The notes beneath the pieces are model-generated. The model saw only the letters and a list, made by a program, of their open reading frames with translations, had not been told where the DNA came from and searched no databases. This document shows, one piece after another, positions 17,690-27,819 of a stretch of 64,000 nucleotides of DNA. The position numbers and the translations under genes are program-made. Position 1 is the stretch's first letter, and every line of letters starts with the position of its first letter. Source of the DNA: Rhodocyclales bacterium (GTDB lineage Bacteria; Pseudomonadota; Gammaproteobacteria; Burkholderiales; Rhodocyclaceae); the NCBI GenBank assembly GCA_016192435.1, contig JACPUD010000008.1, positions 1-64,000 of the forward strand, in the 5' to 3' direction.

Positions 17690-18295
17690 AAGCCTGGTCA
17701 TCAGCTTCGACGAAAGCCTCATCGCCCACCTGACTGGGAGCGGAAGATCCCGGGCGCCGTAATGGCTCGCCGTTTCGGCATGGCGCATCTCGTCGGCTTT
17801 CATCTGTTCCAGCACCTCCCATGACTTACGATCCTGTGCCGGCAGGATTGTCATGTGGCTTTCCAGGTGCCCTTCCACCTGGCGTTCGGTTTCGGCCAGA
17901 AACCCCAGACTCCATGCATCGCCGCATTTCCCGGCGAACGCCCCAATCGCCAGCGAGCCGGCATACCACAGCGGATTGAGCAGGCTTTTGCGCCCGCCGA
18001 GTTCGGCGATGCGCCGTTCCGTCCAGTTCAGATGCTCGGTTTCCTCCCAGGCCGCCATCTCCAGTTCGCGCTTCACCGCCGGGTCGCGCGAACTCAGTGC
18101 CTGCCCCTGATACAAGGCCTGGGCGCAGATCTCGCCGCAGTGGTTGACCCGCATCAGCGCGGCGACATGGCGTTTTTCGGCCTCGCTCAACTCGCCTTCC
18201 GGCAGATCCGCACCCGGCATCGGCCGCCGGGTCGGGGCAGCGGCAAAGACGGCGCGCAGCGCCTTGTCGAATTGCGGAATGAGTGCGTCGATCAA
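17675..18295 (-). CDS. coq7: Demethoxyubiquinone hydroxylase COQ7
   Basis: 206 residues if read from the TTG start at 18295 (preceded by GGGAG), giving an N-terminus IDALIPQFDKALRAVF like homologues. An earlier in-frame start (18379) lies inside the upstream gene. The di-iron ligands are seen in NHCGEICAQALYQGQ (E), WEETEHLNW (E, H), ETERQVEGHLESH and KADEMRHAE (E..H). The enzyme hydroxylates demethoxyubiquinol in aerobic ubiquinone synthesis at the membrane. It lies 16 bp after the CNP1-like gene and is probably in one operon with it and rppH. Confidence 0.92.
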   Translation of the reverse strand: MIDALIPQFDKALRAVFAAAPTRRPMPGADLPEGELSEAEKRHVAALMRVNHCGEICAQALYQGQALSSRDPAVKRELEMAAWEETEHLNWTERRIAELGGRKSLLNPLWYAGSLAIGAFAGKCGDAWSLGFLAETERQVEGHLESHMTILPAQDRKSWEVLEQMKADEMRHAETASHYGARDLPLPVRWAMRLSSKLMTRLSYIA

Positions 18296-18311
18296 CGAGG
18301 GCTCCCTGGAG

Positions 18312-18851
18312 TCAGAGTGAATTGGGATGCTTGCCCAGACGCAAGGCGTTGCGCCCTTCGTCGGCGGTGTAGATGCCAATGCCGCCCGGGCAAAAATAGT
18401 CGCGACTCAATGCTGCATGGTGTCGATTCACCGGCTTGTTTTCAATCGGTCGCCACTCGCCACGGTTGGCAGGCGACCTTGTCCAAGTGTTGTCGCGCAG
18501 CCCTGTAGCGTAATGCTTCCACTTGCGATCCCTGCAATTGATGCCTTCGAAGCTGACATTGGTGGCGCCACCGGAAGTCTTCACCACCAGGACATAGCGC
18601 ACCACGCCATCGGCGCCAACGGCCAGCGTACCGGCATCGATCAGGTACTTGTTCGTGGCTACGGCGCTGACGTAGAACTCACGCAGATCCTCCTCTTTGG
18701 GGAAGGCGGGAAGGTCGACTTCCTTCTGCTCCTGCCAGGGTGCCTCTTCCTCGAAGTTGCTGTTGAACCGCGGGAGTCCCACTGAATCGGTCGACTGGGC
18801 GAATGCATTGGCCATCATCCCCAGCAGAAGGGCAGCCAATACAGGCTTCAT
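18312..18851 (-). CDS. CNP1-like family protein, secreted
   Basis: 179 residues with a signal peptide ([19 protein letters not shown]) and the conserved CNP1-like pattern: [32 protein letters not shown], then a cysteine ([15 protein letters not shown]) and a second one near the end ([10 protein letters not shown]). The family is found in betaproteobacteria and its role is unknown. The start overlaps the rppH stop by 4 bp. Confidence 0.88.
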   Translation of the reverse strand: MKPVLAALLLGMMANAFAQSTDSVGLPRFNSNFEEEAPWQEQKEVDLPAFPKEEDLREFYVSAVATNKYLIDAGTLAVGADGVVRYVLVVKTSGGATNVSFEGINCRDRKWKHYATGLRDNTWTRSPANRGEWRPIENKPVNRHHAALSRDYFCPGGIGIYTADEGRNALRLGKHPNSL

Positions 18852-19375
18852 TTGGCGTCGTCCACGGTATCCGTTTCCCAGCGCGGCGTGCGCTCTTCGG
18901 GATGCACGAACAGCAGGCGCGCGAGTTCCATCAGAGCCGCCTCATAAACGCTGCGCTTGAATTCGATCACGCTGCCCAGCGGTATCCAGTAGTTGTTCCA
19001 GCGCCAGGCGTCGAATTCCGGGTGTTCGCTGGCGCGCAGGCAGACGTCGCTGTCGCGGCCGACCAGACGCAGCAGGAACCAGATCTGTTTCTGCCCACGG
19101 TAGGTACTGCGCCATTCGCGGCGAATCCAGTGCTTCGGCACCTCATAGCGCAACCAGTCGCGCGTGCGACCGATGATCCGCACATGTTCGGGTTTGAGGC
19201 CGGTTTCCTCCTCCAGTTCGCGCAGCATCGCCTGCTCGGGCGTTTCGCCCTTCTTGATGCCCCCTTGCGGGAACTGCCAGGAATGTTCGCGGATCCGTTT
19301 GCCCCAAAACACCTCGTTGCGACTGTTGACCAGAACGATGCCGACGTTCGGGCGAAAGCCTTCACGATCGAGCAT
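18848..19375 (-). CDS. rppH: RNA pyrophosphohydrolase RppH
   Basis: 175 residues. The N-terminus [17 protein letters not shown] and the Nudix box [23 protein letters not shown] match RppH closely. The enzyme removes pyrophosphate from 5' triphosphate mRNA ends and so starts RNase E decay. It diverges from proS across 131 bp. Confidence 0.96.
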   Translation of the reverse strand: MLDREGFRPNVGIVLVNSRNEVFWGKRIREHSWQFPQGGIKKGETPEQAMLRELEEETGLKPEHVRIIGRTRDWLRYEVPKHWIRREWRSTYRGQKQIWFLLRLVGRDSDVCLRASEHPEFDAWRWNNYWIPLGSVIEFKRSVYEAALMELARLLFVHPEERTPRWETDTVDDAK

Positions 19376-19506
19376 GATGCATATTCCAATGATTGATTGG
19401 GGTCCATTCTTTCACAATCCCGCGTCGCTGGAAAGCCGCTCGCGTCGCATCTGCAAGTTGGCGGCCGCAGGTAAAATGCCTGTTTTCCGCCTTTCAGCCT
19501 ACAGCC

Positions 19507-21222
19507 ATGCGCGCCAGCCAGTTTTTCATCGCCACCCTCAAGGAAGCCCCCTCCGACGCCGAAATCGTCAGCCATCAATTGATGCTGCGCGCCGGCCTGA
19601 TCCGCCGTCTTGCCGGCGGCATCTATACCTGGCTGCCGATGGGGCTGCGCGTGCTGCGCAAGGTCGAAAACATCGTACGCCAGGAGATGGACCGGGCCGG
19701 CGCGATAGAACTGCTGATGCCGGCGGTGCAACCTTTCGAATTGTGGGAAGAATCCGGGCGCGGCCCGAAATACGGTCCGGAACTGCTGCGCTTCAAGGAC
19801 CGCCACCAGCGCGACTTCGTGATCGGGCCGACCCACGAGGAGGTCATCACCGACGTGGTGCGTCGCGAAATCAGAAGCTATCGCCAGTTGCCGCGCCACT
19901 TCTACCAGATCCAGACCAAGTTCCGCGACGAGATCCGGCCGCGCTTCGGCGTCATGCGCGGGCGCGAGTTCCTCATGAAGGACGGCTACTCCTTCCACGC
20001 CTCGTATGCCGACTTGGAACGCGAATACCGCAACATGTACGACACCTACAGCCGCATCTTCACCCGCCTGGGACTGAAGTTCCGCGCCGTGGCGGCCGAT
20101 ACCGGCGCCATCGGCGGCACCGGTTCGCACGAATTCCATGTCCTGGCGGACTCGGGCGAGGATGCGATCGCCTTCTGCCCGGCCTCGGACTACGCGGCCA
20201 ACGTCGAACTGGCGGAAGCGGTGGCCCCGACGAGAGTTGGCGCTGGCGAGACGGCGCCGATGGTAAAGAAGGCCACGCCGAACAAGACCAAATGCGAGGA
20301 CGTTGCCGCCCTCCTCGGCCTGCCGCTGACGCAGACCGTCAAGGCCATCGCCGTGATGGCGGAAAAGGAGGGCGGCAGCGAGTTCGTCCTGCTGCTGCTG
20401 CGCGGCGACCACGACCTGAATGAAATCAAGGCGCAGAAAGTGGTCGGCGAATTCCGCTTCGCCCGCGACGAGGAAATCATCGAAGCGCTCGGCTGCAAGG
20501 CCGGTTATATCGGCGCCGTGGGATTCTCCGGCCGGGTCGTGGCCGACCGCAGCGTTGCGGTAATGAACGACATGGTCTGCGGCGCCAACGAAGAGGGCTA
20601 CCACCTCACCGGCGTCAATTTCGGCCGCGACCTGCCGCAGCCGGAAACCGTGGCCGATATCCGCAACGTGGTCGAAGGCGACCCCTCGCCCGACGGCAAG
20701 GGCACGCTTGAACTGTGCCGCGGCATCGAAGTCGGCCACATCTTCCAGTTGCGCACCAAGTATGCCGAAGCGCTGAAATGCACTTTCCTCGACGAGCAGG
20801 GCAAGGACCAGGTCATGGAAATGGGCTGCTACGGCATCGGCGTCTCGCGTATCGTCGGCGCCGCCATCGAGCAGGGCCACGACGAGCGCGGCATCGTCTT
20901 TCCGGCCGGGATCGCCCCCTTCGCGGTCGCCATCGTACCGATGAACTACGCCAAGTCGGAAACCGTCCGCGCTGCCGCCGGCGCACTCCACGCCGAACTG
21001 CTCGGCGCCGGCATCGATGCGATCCTCGATGACCGCGATGAGCGTCCCGGCTCCATGTTCGCCGACTGGGAACTGATCGGCATACCGCATCGCGTGGTGG
21101 TCGGCGAGCGCGGCCTCAAGGAGGGCAAACTCGAATACAAGGGCCGCACAGACGCCGAGGCGACCATGATTGCGGCCAGTGAAATGACGGCCTTCCTCAA
21201 AAAGAAGCTGTGCGACGGCTAG
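19507..21222 (+). CDS. proS: Prolyl-tRNA synthetase
   Basis: 571 residues from [15 protein letters not shown]. Class II motifs are visible (motif 2 region [21 protein letters not shown]; motif 3 near [13 protein letters not shown]), with an editing insertion domain at about residues 225-400 typical of bacterial ProRS. It charges tRNA-Pro. An in-frame copy of the 23-bp dispersed word encodes RVGAGETA at about residue 243, in the variable linker before the editing domain. A longer frame extends upstream, but the conserved N-terminus begins at 19507. Confidence 0.97.
   Translation: MRASQFFIATLKEAPSDAEIVSHQLMLRAGLIRRLAGGIYTWLPMGLRVLRKVENIVRQEMDRAGAIELLMPAVQPFELWEESGRGPKYGPELLRFKDRHQRDFVIGPTHEEVITDVVRREIRSYRQLPRHFYQIQTKFRDEIRPRFGVMRGREFLMKDGYSFHASYADLEREYRNMYDTYSRIFTRLGLKFRAVAADTGAIGGTGSHEFHVLADSGEDAIAFCPASDYAANVELAEAVAPTRVGAGETAPMVKKATPNKTKCEDVAALLGLPLTQTVKAIAVMAEKEGGSEFVLLLLRGDHDLNEIKAQKVVGEFRFARDEEIIEALGCKAGYIGAVGFSGRVVADRSVAVMNDMVCGANEEGYHLTGVNFGRDLPQPETVADIRNVVEGDPSPDGKGTLELCRGIEVGHIFQLRTKYAEALKCTFLDEQGKDQVMEMGCYGIGVSRIVGAAIEQGHDERGIVFPAGIAPFAVAIVPMNYAKSETVRAAAGALHAELLGAGIDAILDDRDERPGSMFADWELIGIPHRVVVGERGLKEGKLEYKGRTDAEATMIAASEMTAFLKKKLCDG
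20234..20256 (+). repeat. 23-bp dispersed word, copy 2 (in proS)
   Basis: GAGTTGGCGCTGGCG-AG-ACGGCG, a full consensus match inside proS, coding RVGAGETA in the linker before the editing domain. Confidence 0.85.
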
Positions 21223-21821
21223 CCCTTGCTCTGTGCCTTGCCGCTACGCTCTCGCCGACCGCGGCCCTTGCCGGCGCACAGCAGTATGAGCCGCTCGCCG
21301 CCAGCGTCCAGGCGGCATTGCACGCGGCGATCGCCGACCGCGCCGCACCGGAACCGCAGTTCTCCTCGATTCGGGAAAAAGTCGACTGGCTGACCGAGAT
21401 GTCGTCGCGGCTCGCCCGGCGCATGCCGGACCGCGAGGCGCGCCTCGAATTTCTCAAGACCGTCCATTACGAGGCCAAGCGCGCCGGCCTCGATCCACAG
21501 ATGGTGCTCGGCCTGATCCAGGTCGAAAGCGGCTTCAAGAAGTATTCGGTCTCCACTGCCGGCGCGCGCGGCTACATGCAGGTGATGCCCTTTTGGGTAG
21601 GCCTGATCGGCAACAAGGACAGCAACCTGTTCCACCTGCGTACCAACCTGCGCTTCGGCTGCACCATCCTGCGTCACTACCTGGACATCGAGAAAGGCGA
21701 CCTCTACCGCGCGCTGGGTCGCTACAACGGCAGCCTGGGCAAGCCCGATTACCCGAACATGGTGCGCGGCGCGTGGGAGCGGCAATGGAACTGGGGGCCG
21801 AGGACTATCGGGCCGCGATAA
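21210..21821 (+). CDS. Lytic transglycosylase (SLT domain), secreted
   Basis: 203 residues from a GTG start inside the end of proS (13-bp overlap). A signal peptide ([21 protein letters not shown]) comes first. The SLT domain shows the catalytic glutamate in [15 protein letters not shown], then [12 protein letters not shown] and the [14 protein letters not shown] and [10 protein letters not shown] motifs. It should cleave peptidoglycan in the periplasm. Position after proS suggests cotranscription. Confidence 0.92.
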   Translation: MRRLALALCLAATLSPTAALAGAQQYEPLAASVQAALHAAIADRAAPEPQFSSIREKVDWLTEMSSRLARRMPDREARLEFLKTVHYEAKRAGLDPQMVLGLIQVESGFKKYSVSTAGARGYMQVMPFWVGLIGNKDSNLFHLRTNLRFGCTILRHYLDIEKGDLYRALGRYNGSLGKPDYPNMVRGAWERQWNWGPRTIGPR

Positions 21822-21894
21822 TCTGCCTGGATTGTTTAGATCCGTAGCCCGTTCGCGGTGAGCTATGTCGAACCACAGCATGCAGTGCGCTTCT

Positions 21895-21917
21895 CGCCGT
21901 AGCGCCAGCGCCGACTT
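21895..21917 (-). repeat. 23-bp dispersed word, copy 3 (intergenic)
   Basis: Read on the minus strand: AAGTCGGCGCTGGCG-CT-ACGGCG, two differences from consensus. It is paired with copy 4, in opposite orientation, 96 bp away. Confidence 0.8.
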
Positions 21918-21930
21918 TTGTGGTGCCCGT

Positions 21931-22080
21931 CATTCCCACGAAAGCGGGAATCCAGCATTCGTGCTATGCCGCGCCGGGGCGAGACCCGGCGCGGCTTATG
22001 GCACAAAGGTAAAGAGTCGGCGCTGGTGATACGGCGGGAAACTACAAACTGAACCCTGGATTCCCGCTTTCACGGGAATG
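21931..22080. repeat. Inverted pair of REP-like palindromes around a G+C-rich hairpin
   Basis: The 25-bp unit at 21931-21955 (CATTCCCACGAAAGCGGGAA..) returns inverted at 22056-22080 with two differences. Each unit is itself palindromic (ATTCCC / GGGAAT). Between them lies a perfect 11-bp hairpin, GCCGCGCCGGG / CCCGGCGCGGC, at 21968-21995. The region separates the converging transglycosylase and ffh genes and probably also ends transcription. Confidence 0.8.
22014..22036 (+). repeat. 23-bp dispersed word, copy 4 (intergenic)
   Basis: GAGTCGGCGCTGGTG-AT-ACGGCG, two differences from consensus. It lies between the arms of the REP-like pair. Confidence 0.8.
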
Positions 22081-22088
22081 ACGAGGCG

Positions 22089-23444
22089 TCAGCGTATGCC
22101 GGGCAGCATCCCCTTCATGCCGCGCATCATCTTCGCCATGCCGCCCTTGGAGAACTGCTTCATCATCTTCTGCGTCTGCTCGAACTGGTTCAGCAGGCGA
22201 TTGACCTCCTGCACCGACACGCCGGCGCCGGTGGCGATGCGGCGCTTGCGGTTGGCCTTGATGATTTCCGGCTTGCTGCGTTCTCCCGGCGTCATCGAGT
22301 TGATGATGCCTTCGAGGCGCCGCACCGTCTTGTCTTCCATGCCGCCGCCGGCCTTTTGCGCCATGGCGCTGAACTGCGCCGGCAACTTGTCGAGCATGGC
22401 AGCCATGCCGCCCATCTTCTTCATCTGGCCGATCTGGTCCTTGAAATCGTTGAGGTCGAAGCCCTTGCCCGACTTCATCTTCTTGACGAATTCCTGCGCC
22501 TTGTCCTGGTCGACGCCGCGCTGGGCATCCTCGACCAGGCCGAGGATGTCGCCCATGCCGAGGATGCGCGAGGCCATGCGTTCCGGATGGAACTCCTCCA
22601 GCCCGGTCAGCTTCTCGCCGACGCCGGCGAACTTGATCGGCTTGCCGGTGACATGGCGCACCGACAGCGCCGCGCCGCCGCGCGAATCGCCGTCGAGCTT
22701 GGTCAGGATCACGCCGGTCAGGGGCAGCGCCTCGTTGAATGCCTTCGCCGTGTTCACCGCGTCCTGGCCAAGCATGGCATCGACCACGAACAGGGTTTCG
22801 ATCGGATTCAACAGCGCGTGCAGATCCTTGATCTCGGCCATCATCGCTTCGTCGATGGCCAGGCGTCCGGCGGTGTCGACGAAAATCACGTCGTAATAAT
22901 GCCGCTTGGCGTAATCGAGCGCCGCCGCGGCGATGGCTGCGGGCTTCTGCTCACCCGACGACGGGAAAAAGTCGATTCCGGCCTGGGCCGAAACGGCCTT
23001 CAACTGCTCGATGGCGGCCGGACGATAGACGTCGCAACTGACCGTCAGCACCTTCTTCTTCTGCCGCTCCTTGAGCCACTTGCCGAGCTTGGCCGTGGTG
23101 GTGGTCTTGCCGGCGCCCTGCAGGCCCGACATCAGGATCACGGCCGGCGGCTGGGTGGCGAGATTGAGGCCGACGCTGGCGCCGCCCATCAGTTCGGTAA
23201 GCTCGCGGTGCACCACGCCGACCAGCGCCTGGCCGGGAGTCAGCGAACCGATGACCTCCTGCCCGAGCGCCTTTTCCTTGACGCGGGCGATGAAATCCTT
23301 GACCACCGGCAGGGCCACGTCGGCTTCGAGCAGGGCCATGCGCACTTCGCGCAACATGTCGGAAATATTGTCGTCGGTCAGACGCGCCTGGCCGCGCAGG
23401 TTCTTGACCACACGGCCAAGACGCTGGGTAAGGTTATCTAGCAT
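22089..23444 (-). CDS. ffh: Signal recognition particle protein Ffh
   Basis: 451 residues: an N-terminal four-helix domain, a GTPase domain with G1 GLQGAGKTTTTAKLG, VDTAGRL and TKLDGDSRGG, and a Met-rich M domain (MKKMGGMAAMLDKLPAQFSAMAQ; MMKQFSKGGMAKMMRGMKGML). It binds 4.5S RNA and nascent membrane proteins. It diverges from the ccsA-like gene across 55 bp, an arrangement shared with many proteobacteria. Confidence 0.98.
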   Translation of the reverse strand: MLDNLTQRLGRVVKNLRGQARLTDDNISDMLREVRMALLEADVALPVVKDFIARVKEKALGQEVIGSLTPGQALVGVVHRELTELMGGASVGLNLATQPPAVILMSGLQGAGKTTTTAKLGKWLKERQKKKVLTVSCDVYRPAAIEQLKAVSAQAGIDFFPSSGEQKPAAIAAAALDYAKRHYYDVIFVDTAGRLAIDEAMMAEIKDLHALLNPIETLFVVDAMLGQDAVNTAKAFNEALPLTGVILTKLDGDSRGGAALSVRHVTGKPIKFAGVGEKLTGLEEFHPERMASRILGMGDILGLVEDAQRGVDQDKAQEFVKKMKSGKGFDLNDFKDQIGQMKKMGGMAAMLDKLPAQFSAMAQKAGGGMEDKTVRRLEGIINSMTPGERSKPEIIKANRKRRIATGAGVSVQEVNRLLNQFEQTQKMMKQFSKGGMAKMMRGMKGMLPGIR

Positions 23445-23499
23445 GAATGGATGAGGGTGGATGCATTAAGAGATGGAAGGCTTGGTGTAGACTTCGCCG

Positions 23500-24324
23500 A
23501 TGCCCGCAATCTTAATGCATCCGCTGGCCGCAGCCCTTTATGCCGGCCTGGCGGTACATCTTTGGCGCACGCGCTGGCGTGGACCCTTGCTCGACCAGCC
23601 GTCGGGAGGTCTCGGGATTGGCGAGCGCAGCCTCCTGCTGGTGGCCTTGATCGCCCATGGCGTCAGTTTGCGCATGGCCATTTTCGACGGCGAGAGCATG
23701 CGCTTCGGCTTCGCCATCGCGCTTTCCGTGATTTTGTGGCTGGCCATTGCGCTGTACTGGATCGAAAGTTTCTACGCCCGCATGGAAGGCTTGCAGGTCC
23801 TCGGGCTGCCTGCCGCCTCGGTCGCGGCCATGCTGCCTGCCATCTTCTCCGAGGCCCATGTGCTGACCAACGCCGGTTCGATGGCTTTCCGTATGCACTT
23901 CCTGATGGCAATGCTGGCCTATAGCCTGTTTACCCTGGCCGCGCTGCATGCCCTGCTGATGGCAACCGCCGAACGGGGGCTGCACCGGGGCCGCATCTCG
24001 CCCCTCCTGGCGGGTCTGCCGCCCCTGCTGACCATGGAGGCGCTGTTGTTCCGCCTGATTCACGTCGCCTTCGTGCTGCTCACCCTTACCCTGATTTCCG
24101 GCGTGTTTTTCTCCGAAACACTTTTCGGCAAGGCGCTGACGTTCAACCACAAGACGGTATTCGCCATCCTCTCCTGGCTGATTTTCGCCGCACTGCTGAC
24201 GGGCCGCCACTTGCGCGGCTGGCGTGGGCGGGTGGCGCTGCGCTGGACCCTGGCCGGGTTCGCCGCCCTGTTGCTGGCCTATGTCGGCAGCCGCTTCGTG
24301 CTTGAGGTAATCCTCGGCCGCTGA
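23500..24324 (+). CDS. CcsA/YpjD-like cytochrome c assembly family membrane protein
   Basis: 274 residues with about eight membrane helices. It carries the CcsA-family pattern: histidine in RMHFLMAMLAYSLFTLAALHAL, and later FNHKTVFAILSWLIFAALLTGRHLRGWRGR. The neighbouring genes ffh and a CorC-like gene match the E. coli ffh-ypjD-yfjD order, so it is the YpjD counterpart; a heme-handling role is only suggested by the family name. It overlaps the next gene by 1 bp. Confidence 0.87.
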   Translation: MPAILMHPLAAALYAGLAVHLWRTRWRGPLLDQPSGGLGIGERSLLLVALIAHGVSLRMAIFDGESMRFGFAIALSVILWLAIALYWIESFYARMEGLQVLGLPAASVAAMLPAIFSEAHVLTNAGSMAFRMHFLMAMLAYSLFTLAALHALLMATAERGLHRGRISPLLAGLPPLLTMEALLFRLIHVAFVLLTLTLISGVFFSETLFGKALTFNHKTVFAILSWLIFAALLTGRHLRGWRGRVALRWTLAGFAALLLAYVGSRFVLEVILGR

Positions 24325-25595
24325 TGGACGAAATCCCCCTTTCGGCGCAATTCTCAGCACTCGCCGTACTGCTGGTCTGCTCAGCATTCTTTTCGATGTC
24401 GGAAACCGCCATGATGGCCTCCAACCGGATTCGGTTGCGGCACATGGCGCAGGAGGGCCATCGCGGCGCGCGGCTGGCGGTGGCGCTGCTGGGCAAGACC
24501 GACCAACTGCTGGGCGTGATCCTGCTGGGAAATACCCTGGTCAACTCGATCGCCGCCATGCTGACCGGCAACATTGCCCTGCGGATCTTCGGCCAGGAGA
24601 AATGGACGCTCGAAATCGGCGCCCTGTTCGTGACCTTCTGCCTGTTGGTATTCTCCGAAATCACGCCCAAGGTGGCGGGGGCCACCTACCCGGACTGGCT
24701 GGCGCTGCGCATCGGCTATGTCCTGACACCCTTGCTGCGTGTCGCCTACCCCGTCGTCTGGCTGGTCAATCTGTTCGTCCAGCCGCTGCTGCGCCTGCTC
24801 CACCTGCAGCCCAAGCCGGGACACGAATCGTCCCGTCTTTCGCCGGAAGAACTGCGTTCGGTTGTGCTGGAATCGGGCCGCTTCATCCCCCAGCAGCACC
24901 GCTCCATACTGCTCAACCTGTTCGAATTGGAGCAATTGACGGTCGCCGACATCATGACCCCGCGCGGGGAAATCGAGGCGATCGACATTGCGGCGCCGAT
25001 CGAGAGCATCAAGGCACAACTGGCTACCAGTTTTCACACGCGGGTCGCCGTATTCGAAAACGATCCGGCCAATATCGTCGGCATCATGCATCAGCGCCGA
25101 CTGCTGGCCGAAGCCTTTGCCGGCGAGATAGATCACTCGACGCTGCGCGAGCGCATGTCCGAACCCTACTTCATCCCGGCGGCGACGCCGATCTATACCC
25201 AGCTTCAGTTCTTTCGCGAGAACCGGCAGCGCATGGGACTGGTGGTGGACGAATACGGCGAGATCGAAGGCTTGGTGACCCTGGAAGACATCATCGAAGA
25301 ACTGGTCGGCAAGTTCACCACGCGGCAGTCGGATGTCGCCGGCTCGCTTTCCTGGAACGACGATGGCGTGGTGCTGGTGGATGGTGCGACCACCTTGCGC
25401 GAACTCAATCGCATGCTGGATCTGGAGTTCCCCCTGAATGGGCCGCGCACGCTCAACGGCCTGATCATCGAGCACTTGCAGGACATCCCGGAGGTCGGCG
25501 TTGGCCTACGGGTGGGAGGCGTGGCGATGGAGATCGTGCAAACACAGGATCGAAAGATCAAAATGGTACGGCTTCACCGTCCCGCCGGAGAGTGA
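24324..25595 (+). CDS. CNNM/HlyC-CorC family transporter (YfjD-like)
   Basis: 423 residues. An N-terminal DUF21 membrane domain (SAFFSMSETAMMASNRIRLRHMAQEGHRGA) is followed by two CBS domains (VADIMTPRGEIEAIDI; VDEYGEIEGLVTLEDIIEELVGKF) and a C-terminal CorC/HlyC domain. CNNM relatives move or sense Mg2+; the substrate here is not shown. It is translationally coupled (TGATG) to the preceding gene. Confidence 0.92.
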   Translation: MDEIPLSAQFSALAVLLVCSAFFSMSETAMMASNRIRLRHMAQEGHRGARLAVALLGKTDQLLGVILLGNTLVNSIAAMLTGNIALRIFGQEKWTLEIGALFVTFCLLVFSEITPKVAGATYPDWLALRIGYVLTPLLRVAYPVVWLVNLFVQPLLRLLHLQPKPGHESSRLSPEELRSVVLESGRFIPQQHRSILLNLFELEQLTVADIMTPRGEIEAIDIAAPIESIKAQLATSFHTRVAVFENDPANIVGIMHQRRLLAEAFAGEIDHSTLRERMSEPYFIPAATPIYTQLQFFRENRQRMGLVVDEYGEIEGLVTLEDIIEELVGKFTTRQSDVAGSLSWNDDGVVLVDGATTLRELNRMLDLEFPLNGPRTLNGLIIEHLQDIPEVGVGLRVGGVAMEIVQTQDRKIKMVRLHRPAGE

Positions 25596-25710
25596 TACTC
25601 TCGGCATAGTCAGGGCGTAGAATGCCTGGAATAAAGTTTCAGTGGAGGCTAAAGCCGGTTCTCGGCGTCAGGCGTAGCGGCCGAAACTAAAAATCAAGCG
25701 GGAGAAGCCG

Positions 25711-26943
25711 ATGGCCACAGCAGGCAAGGCAGAGAAAAAGGAGGGCCCGAAGGAACTCAATTTTTCCTGGGAAGGCAAGAACAAGCAGGGCAAGGTCGTC
25801 CGTGGCGAAGTCAAGGCGGCCAGCGAAGCAGCGGCGAACGCGGCGCTGAGGCGGCAAGGCATCAATGTCACCAAGCTCAAGAAACAGAAGGTCGGCGGCG
25901 GCGGCAAGGTTTCGGATAAGGACATCACGCTGTTCTCCCGCCAGCTCGCGACCATGGTCAAATCCGGCGTGCCGTTGCTGCAGTCTTTCGATATCGTCGG
26001 CAAGGGCACCAACAACCCGAATCTGGCCAAGCTGCTGTTCGACATCAAGTCCGACGTCGAAACCGGTTCCAATCTTGCGTCGGCATTCCGCAAGTATCCG
26101 CAATATTTCGATGCTCTGTTCTGCAACCTGGTCGAAGCCGGCGAGCAGGCGGGTATTCTCGACACACTGCTGGATCGCCTGGCGACGTACAAAGAGAAAA
26201 TCCAGGCGATCAAGTCCAAGATCAAGGGCGCCCTGTTCTATCCGATCTCGATCCTCATCGTCGCCTTCGTGATCACCGCGGTGATCATGATTTTCGTGGT
26301 GCCGGCCTTCAAGGGCGTGTTCGCCAGTTTCGGCGGTGAGCTGCCCGCACCCACGCTGGTCGTGATCGCGATTTCCGACTACTTCGTGGCCAATTGGTAC
26401 CTCATTTTCGGCGGAATCTACGCGGTCATCTACGGCATCATTCAAGCATTCAAGCGTTCCCGCGCGGTGCAGATCGCTGCCGACAAATACTTCCTGAAGC
26501 TTCCGGTTTTCGGTGATCTGATCAAGAAATCCTCGATTGCGCGCTGGACGCGAACCTTGTCCACGATGTTTGCCGCCGGCGTGCCGTTGGTCGACGCCCT
26601 CGATTCGGTCGGCGGCGCCGCGGGAAATTATGTCTACACCCTGGCCACCAGCAAGATTCAGGCTGAAGTCTCTACCGGATCGAGCCTGACCGTCGCCATG
26701 GAGAATTCCGGCGTTTTTCCGCCCATGGTGACGCAGATGGTCGCCATCGGCGAAGAGTCAGGCCAGCTCGATTCGATGCTGGGCAAGACCGCCGACTTTT
26801 TCGAGGCCGAGGTGGACGAGGCCGTCGAAACGCTCTCCAGCCTGATGGAACCGATCATCATGGTCTTTCTCGGCGGCCTGATCGGCGGCCTGGTGGTGGC
26901 CATGTATCTGCCAATCTTCAAGCTCGGCTCGGTTGTCGGCTAA
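25711..26943 (+). CDS. pilC: Type IV pilus inner-membrane platform protein PilC
   Basis: 410 residues, type II secretion F family. The N-terminus has the cytoplasmic part (FSWEGKNKQGKVVRGEVKA), then two repeats with membrane helices and conserved FSRQLATMVKSGVPLLQSFDIV and WTRTLSTMFAAGVPLVDALDSV, ending EPIIMVFLGGLIGGLVVAMYLPIF. It anchors the PilB/PilT motors and helps assemble pilin. pilB is not beside it in this window; pilD follows at 21 bp. A TAGAAT -10 lies at 25618-25623. Confidence 0.95.
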   Translation: MATAGKAEKKEGPKELNFSWEGKNKQGKVVRGEVKAASEAAANAALRRQGINVTKLKKQKVGGGGKVSDKDITLFSRQLATMVKSGVPLLQSFDIVGKGTNNPNLAKLLFDIKSDVETGSNLASAFRKYPQYFDALFCNLVEAGEQAGILDTLLDRLATYKEKIQAIKSKIKGALFYPISILIVAFVITAVIMIFVVPAFKGVFASFGGELPAPTLVVIAISDYFVANWYLIFGGIYAVIYGIIQAFKRSRAVQIAADKYFLKLPVFGDLIKKSSIARWTRTLSTMFAAGVPLVDALDSVGGAAGNYVYTLATSKIQAEVSTGSSLTVAMENSGVFPPMVTQMVAIGEESGQLDSMLGKTADFFEAEVDEAVETLSSLMEPIIMVFLGGLIGGLVVAMYLPIFKLGSVVG

Positions 26944-26964
26944 GCCGGCCGTCAGCTACTGCAG

Positions 26965-27819
26965 ATGATTGCACTGCTCGCCGACCCGGCGGTGTTTGCC
27001 CTTGCCGCCGGATTGCTCGGACTGATGGTCGGGAGCTTTCTGAACGTCGTCATCCATCGCCTGCCGATCATGATGGAACGCGACTGGGCGCTGCAATGCG
27101 CGGAACTAAGGGGCGAAACCCCGCCCGCCTTCGAGCCGCTCACGCTTGCCAAACCCCGTTCGCGTTGCCCGCAATGTGGCCATCCGATCACGGCCCTGGA
27201 GAATATTCCGATTATCAGCTGGCTCCTCTTGAAGGGGAGATGCAAGGGCTGCGCCGCCGCGATTTCGCCACGCTATCCGCTGATCGAAGCCCTGACCGGG
27301 CTGCTGTTCGGCCTGGCGGCTTGGCACTTTGGCTTCAACGCCGCGGGCCTGGGCGCCCTGGTGCTGGTCGCCGCGCTGATTGCTCTGACCGGTATCGACT
27401 TTGACACCCAGCTATTGCCCGACGACATCACCCTGCCCCTGCTCTGGATCGGCCTGGCGCTCAATGCCTTCAATGTCTACACCGACTTGAAGAGCGCCGT
27501 GATCGGCGCCATTGCGGGATATCTGGCCCTGTGGACCGTATATTGGGGGTTCAAGCTCACCACCGGCAAGGAAGGCATGGGCTACGGCGATTTCAAACTG
27601 CTTGCCGCGCTCGGTGCCTGGCTTGGCTGGCAGATGCTGCCCTTGACCATCCTGCTGTCGTCCCTGGTCGGCGCAGCGGTCGGCATCGGTCTGATGGTGT
27701 TTGCCCGTCACAACCGCAACGTGCCGATTCCTTTCGGGCCCTACCTGGCGGCAGCGGGCATTATTGCCCTGATCTGGGGCAAACCCTTGACCCGTGCCTA
27801 TCTCGGCGCCAGCCTCTAG
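26965..27819 (+). CDS. pilD: Prepilin peptidase / N-methyltransferase PilD
   Basis: 284 residues. The N-terminal zinc-binding CPQCGHPI..CKGCAAAISPRYPLIE domain and two catalytic [10 protein letters not shown] (GIDFDTQLLPDD and GMGYGDFKLLA, the GxGxGD motif) are present among about eight helices. It cleaves and methylates type IV prepilins. It is in an operon with pilC. Confidence 0.96.
   Translation: MIALLADPAVFALAAGLLGLMVGSFLNVVIHRLPIMMERDWALQCAELRGETPPAFEPLTLAKPRSRCPQCGHPITALENIPIISWLLLKGRCKGCAAAISPRYPLIEALTGLLFGLAAWHFGFNAAGLGALVLVAALIALTGIDFDTQLLPDDITLPLLWIGLALNAFNVYTDLKSAVIGAIAGYLALWTVYWGFKLTTGKEGMGYGDFKLLAALGAWLGWQMLPLTILLSSLVGAAVGIGLMVFARHNRNVPIPFGPYLAAAGIIALIWGKPLTRAYLGASL

Noticed and set aside
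25493-25516. Possible further copy of the 23-bp word in the CorC-like gene (GTCGGCGTTGG..CTACGG)
   Set aside because: It needs a gap to align and encodes an ordinary stretch of the CorC domain; too weak to count.
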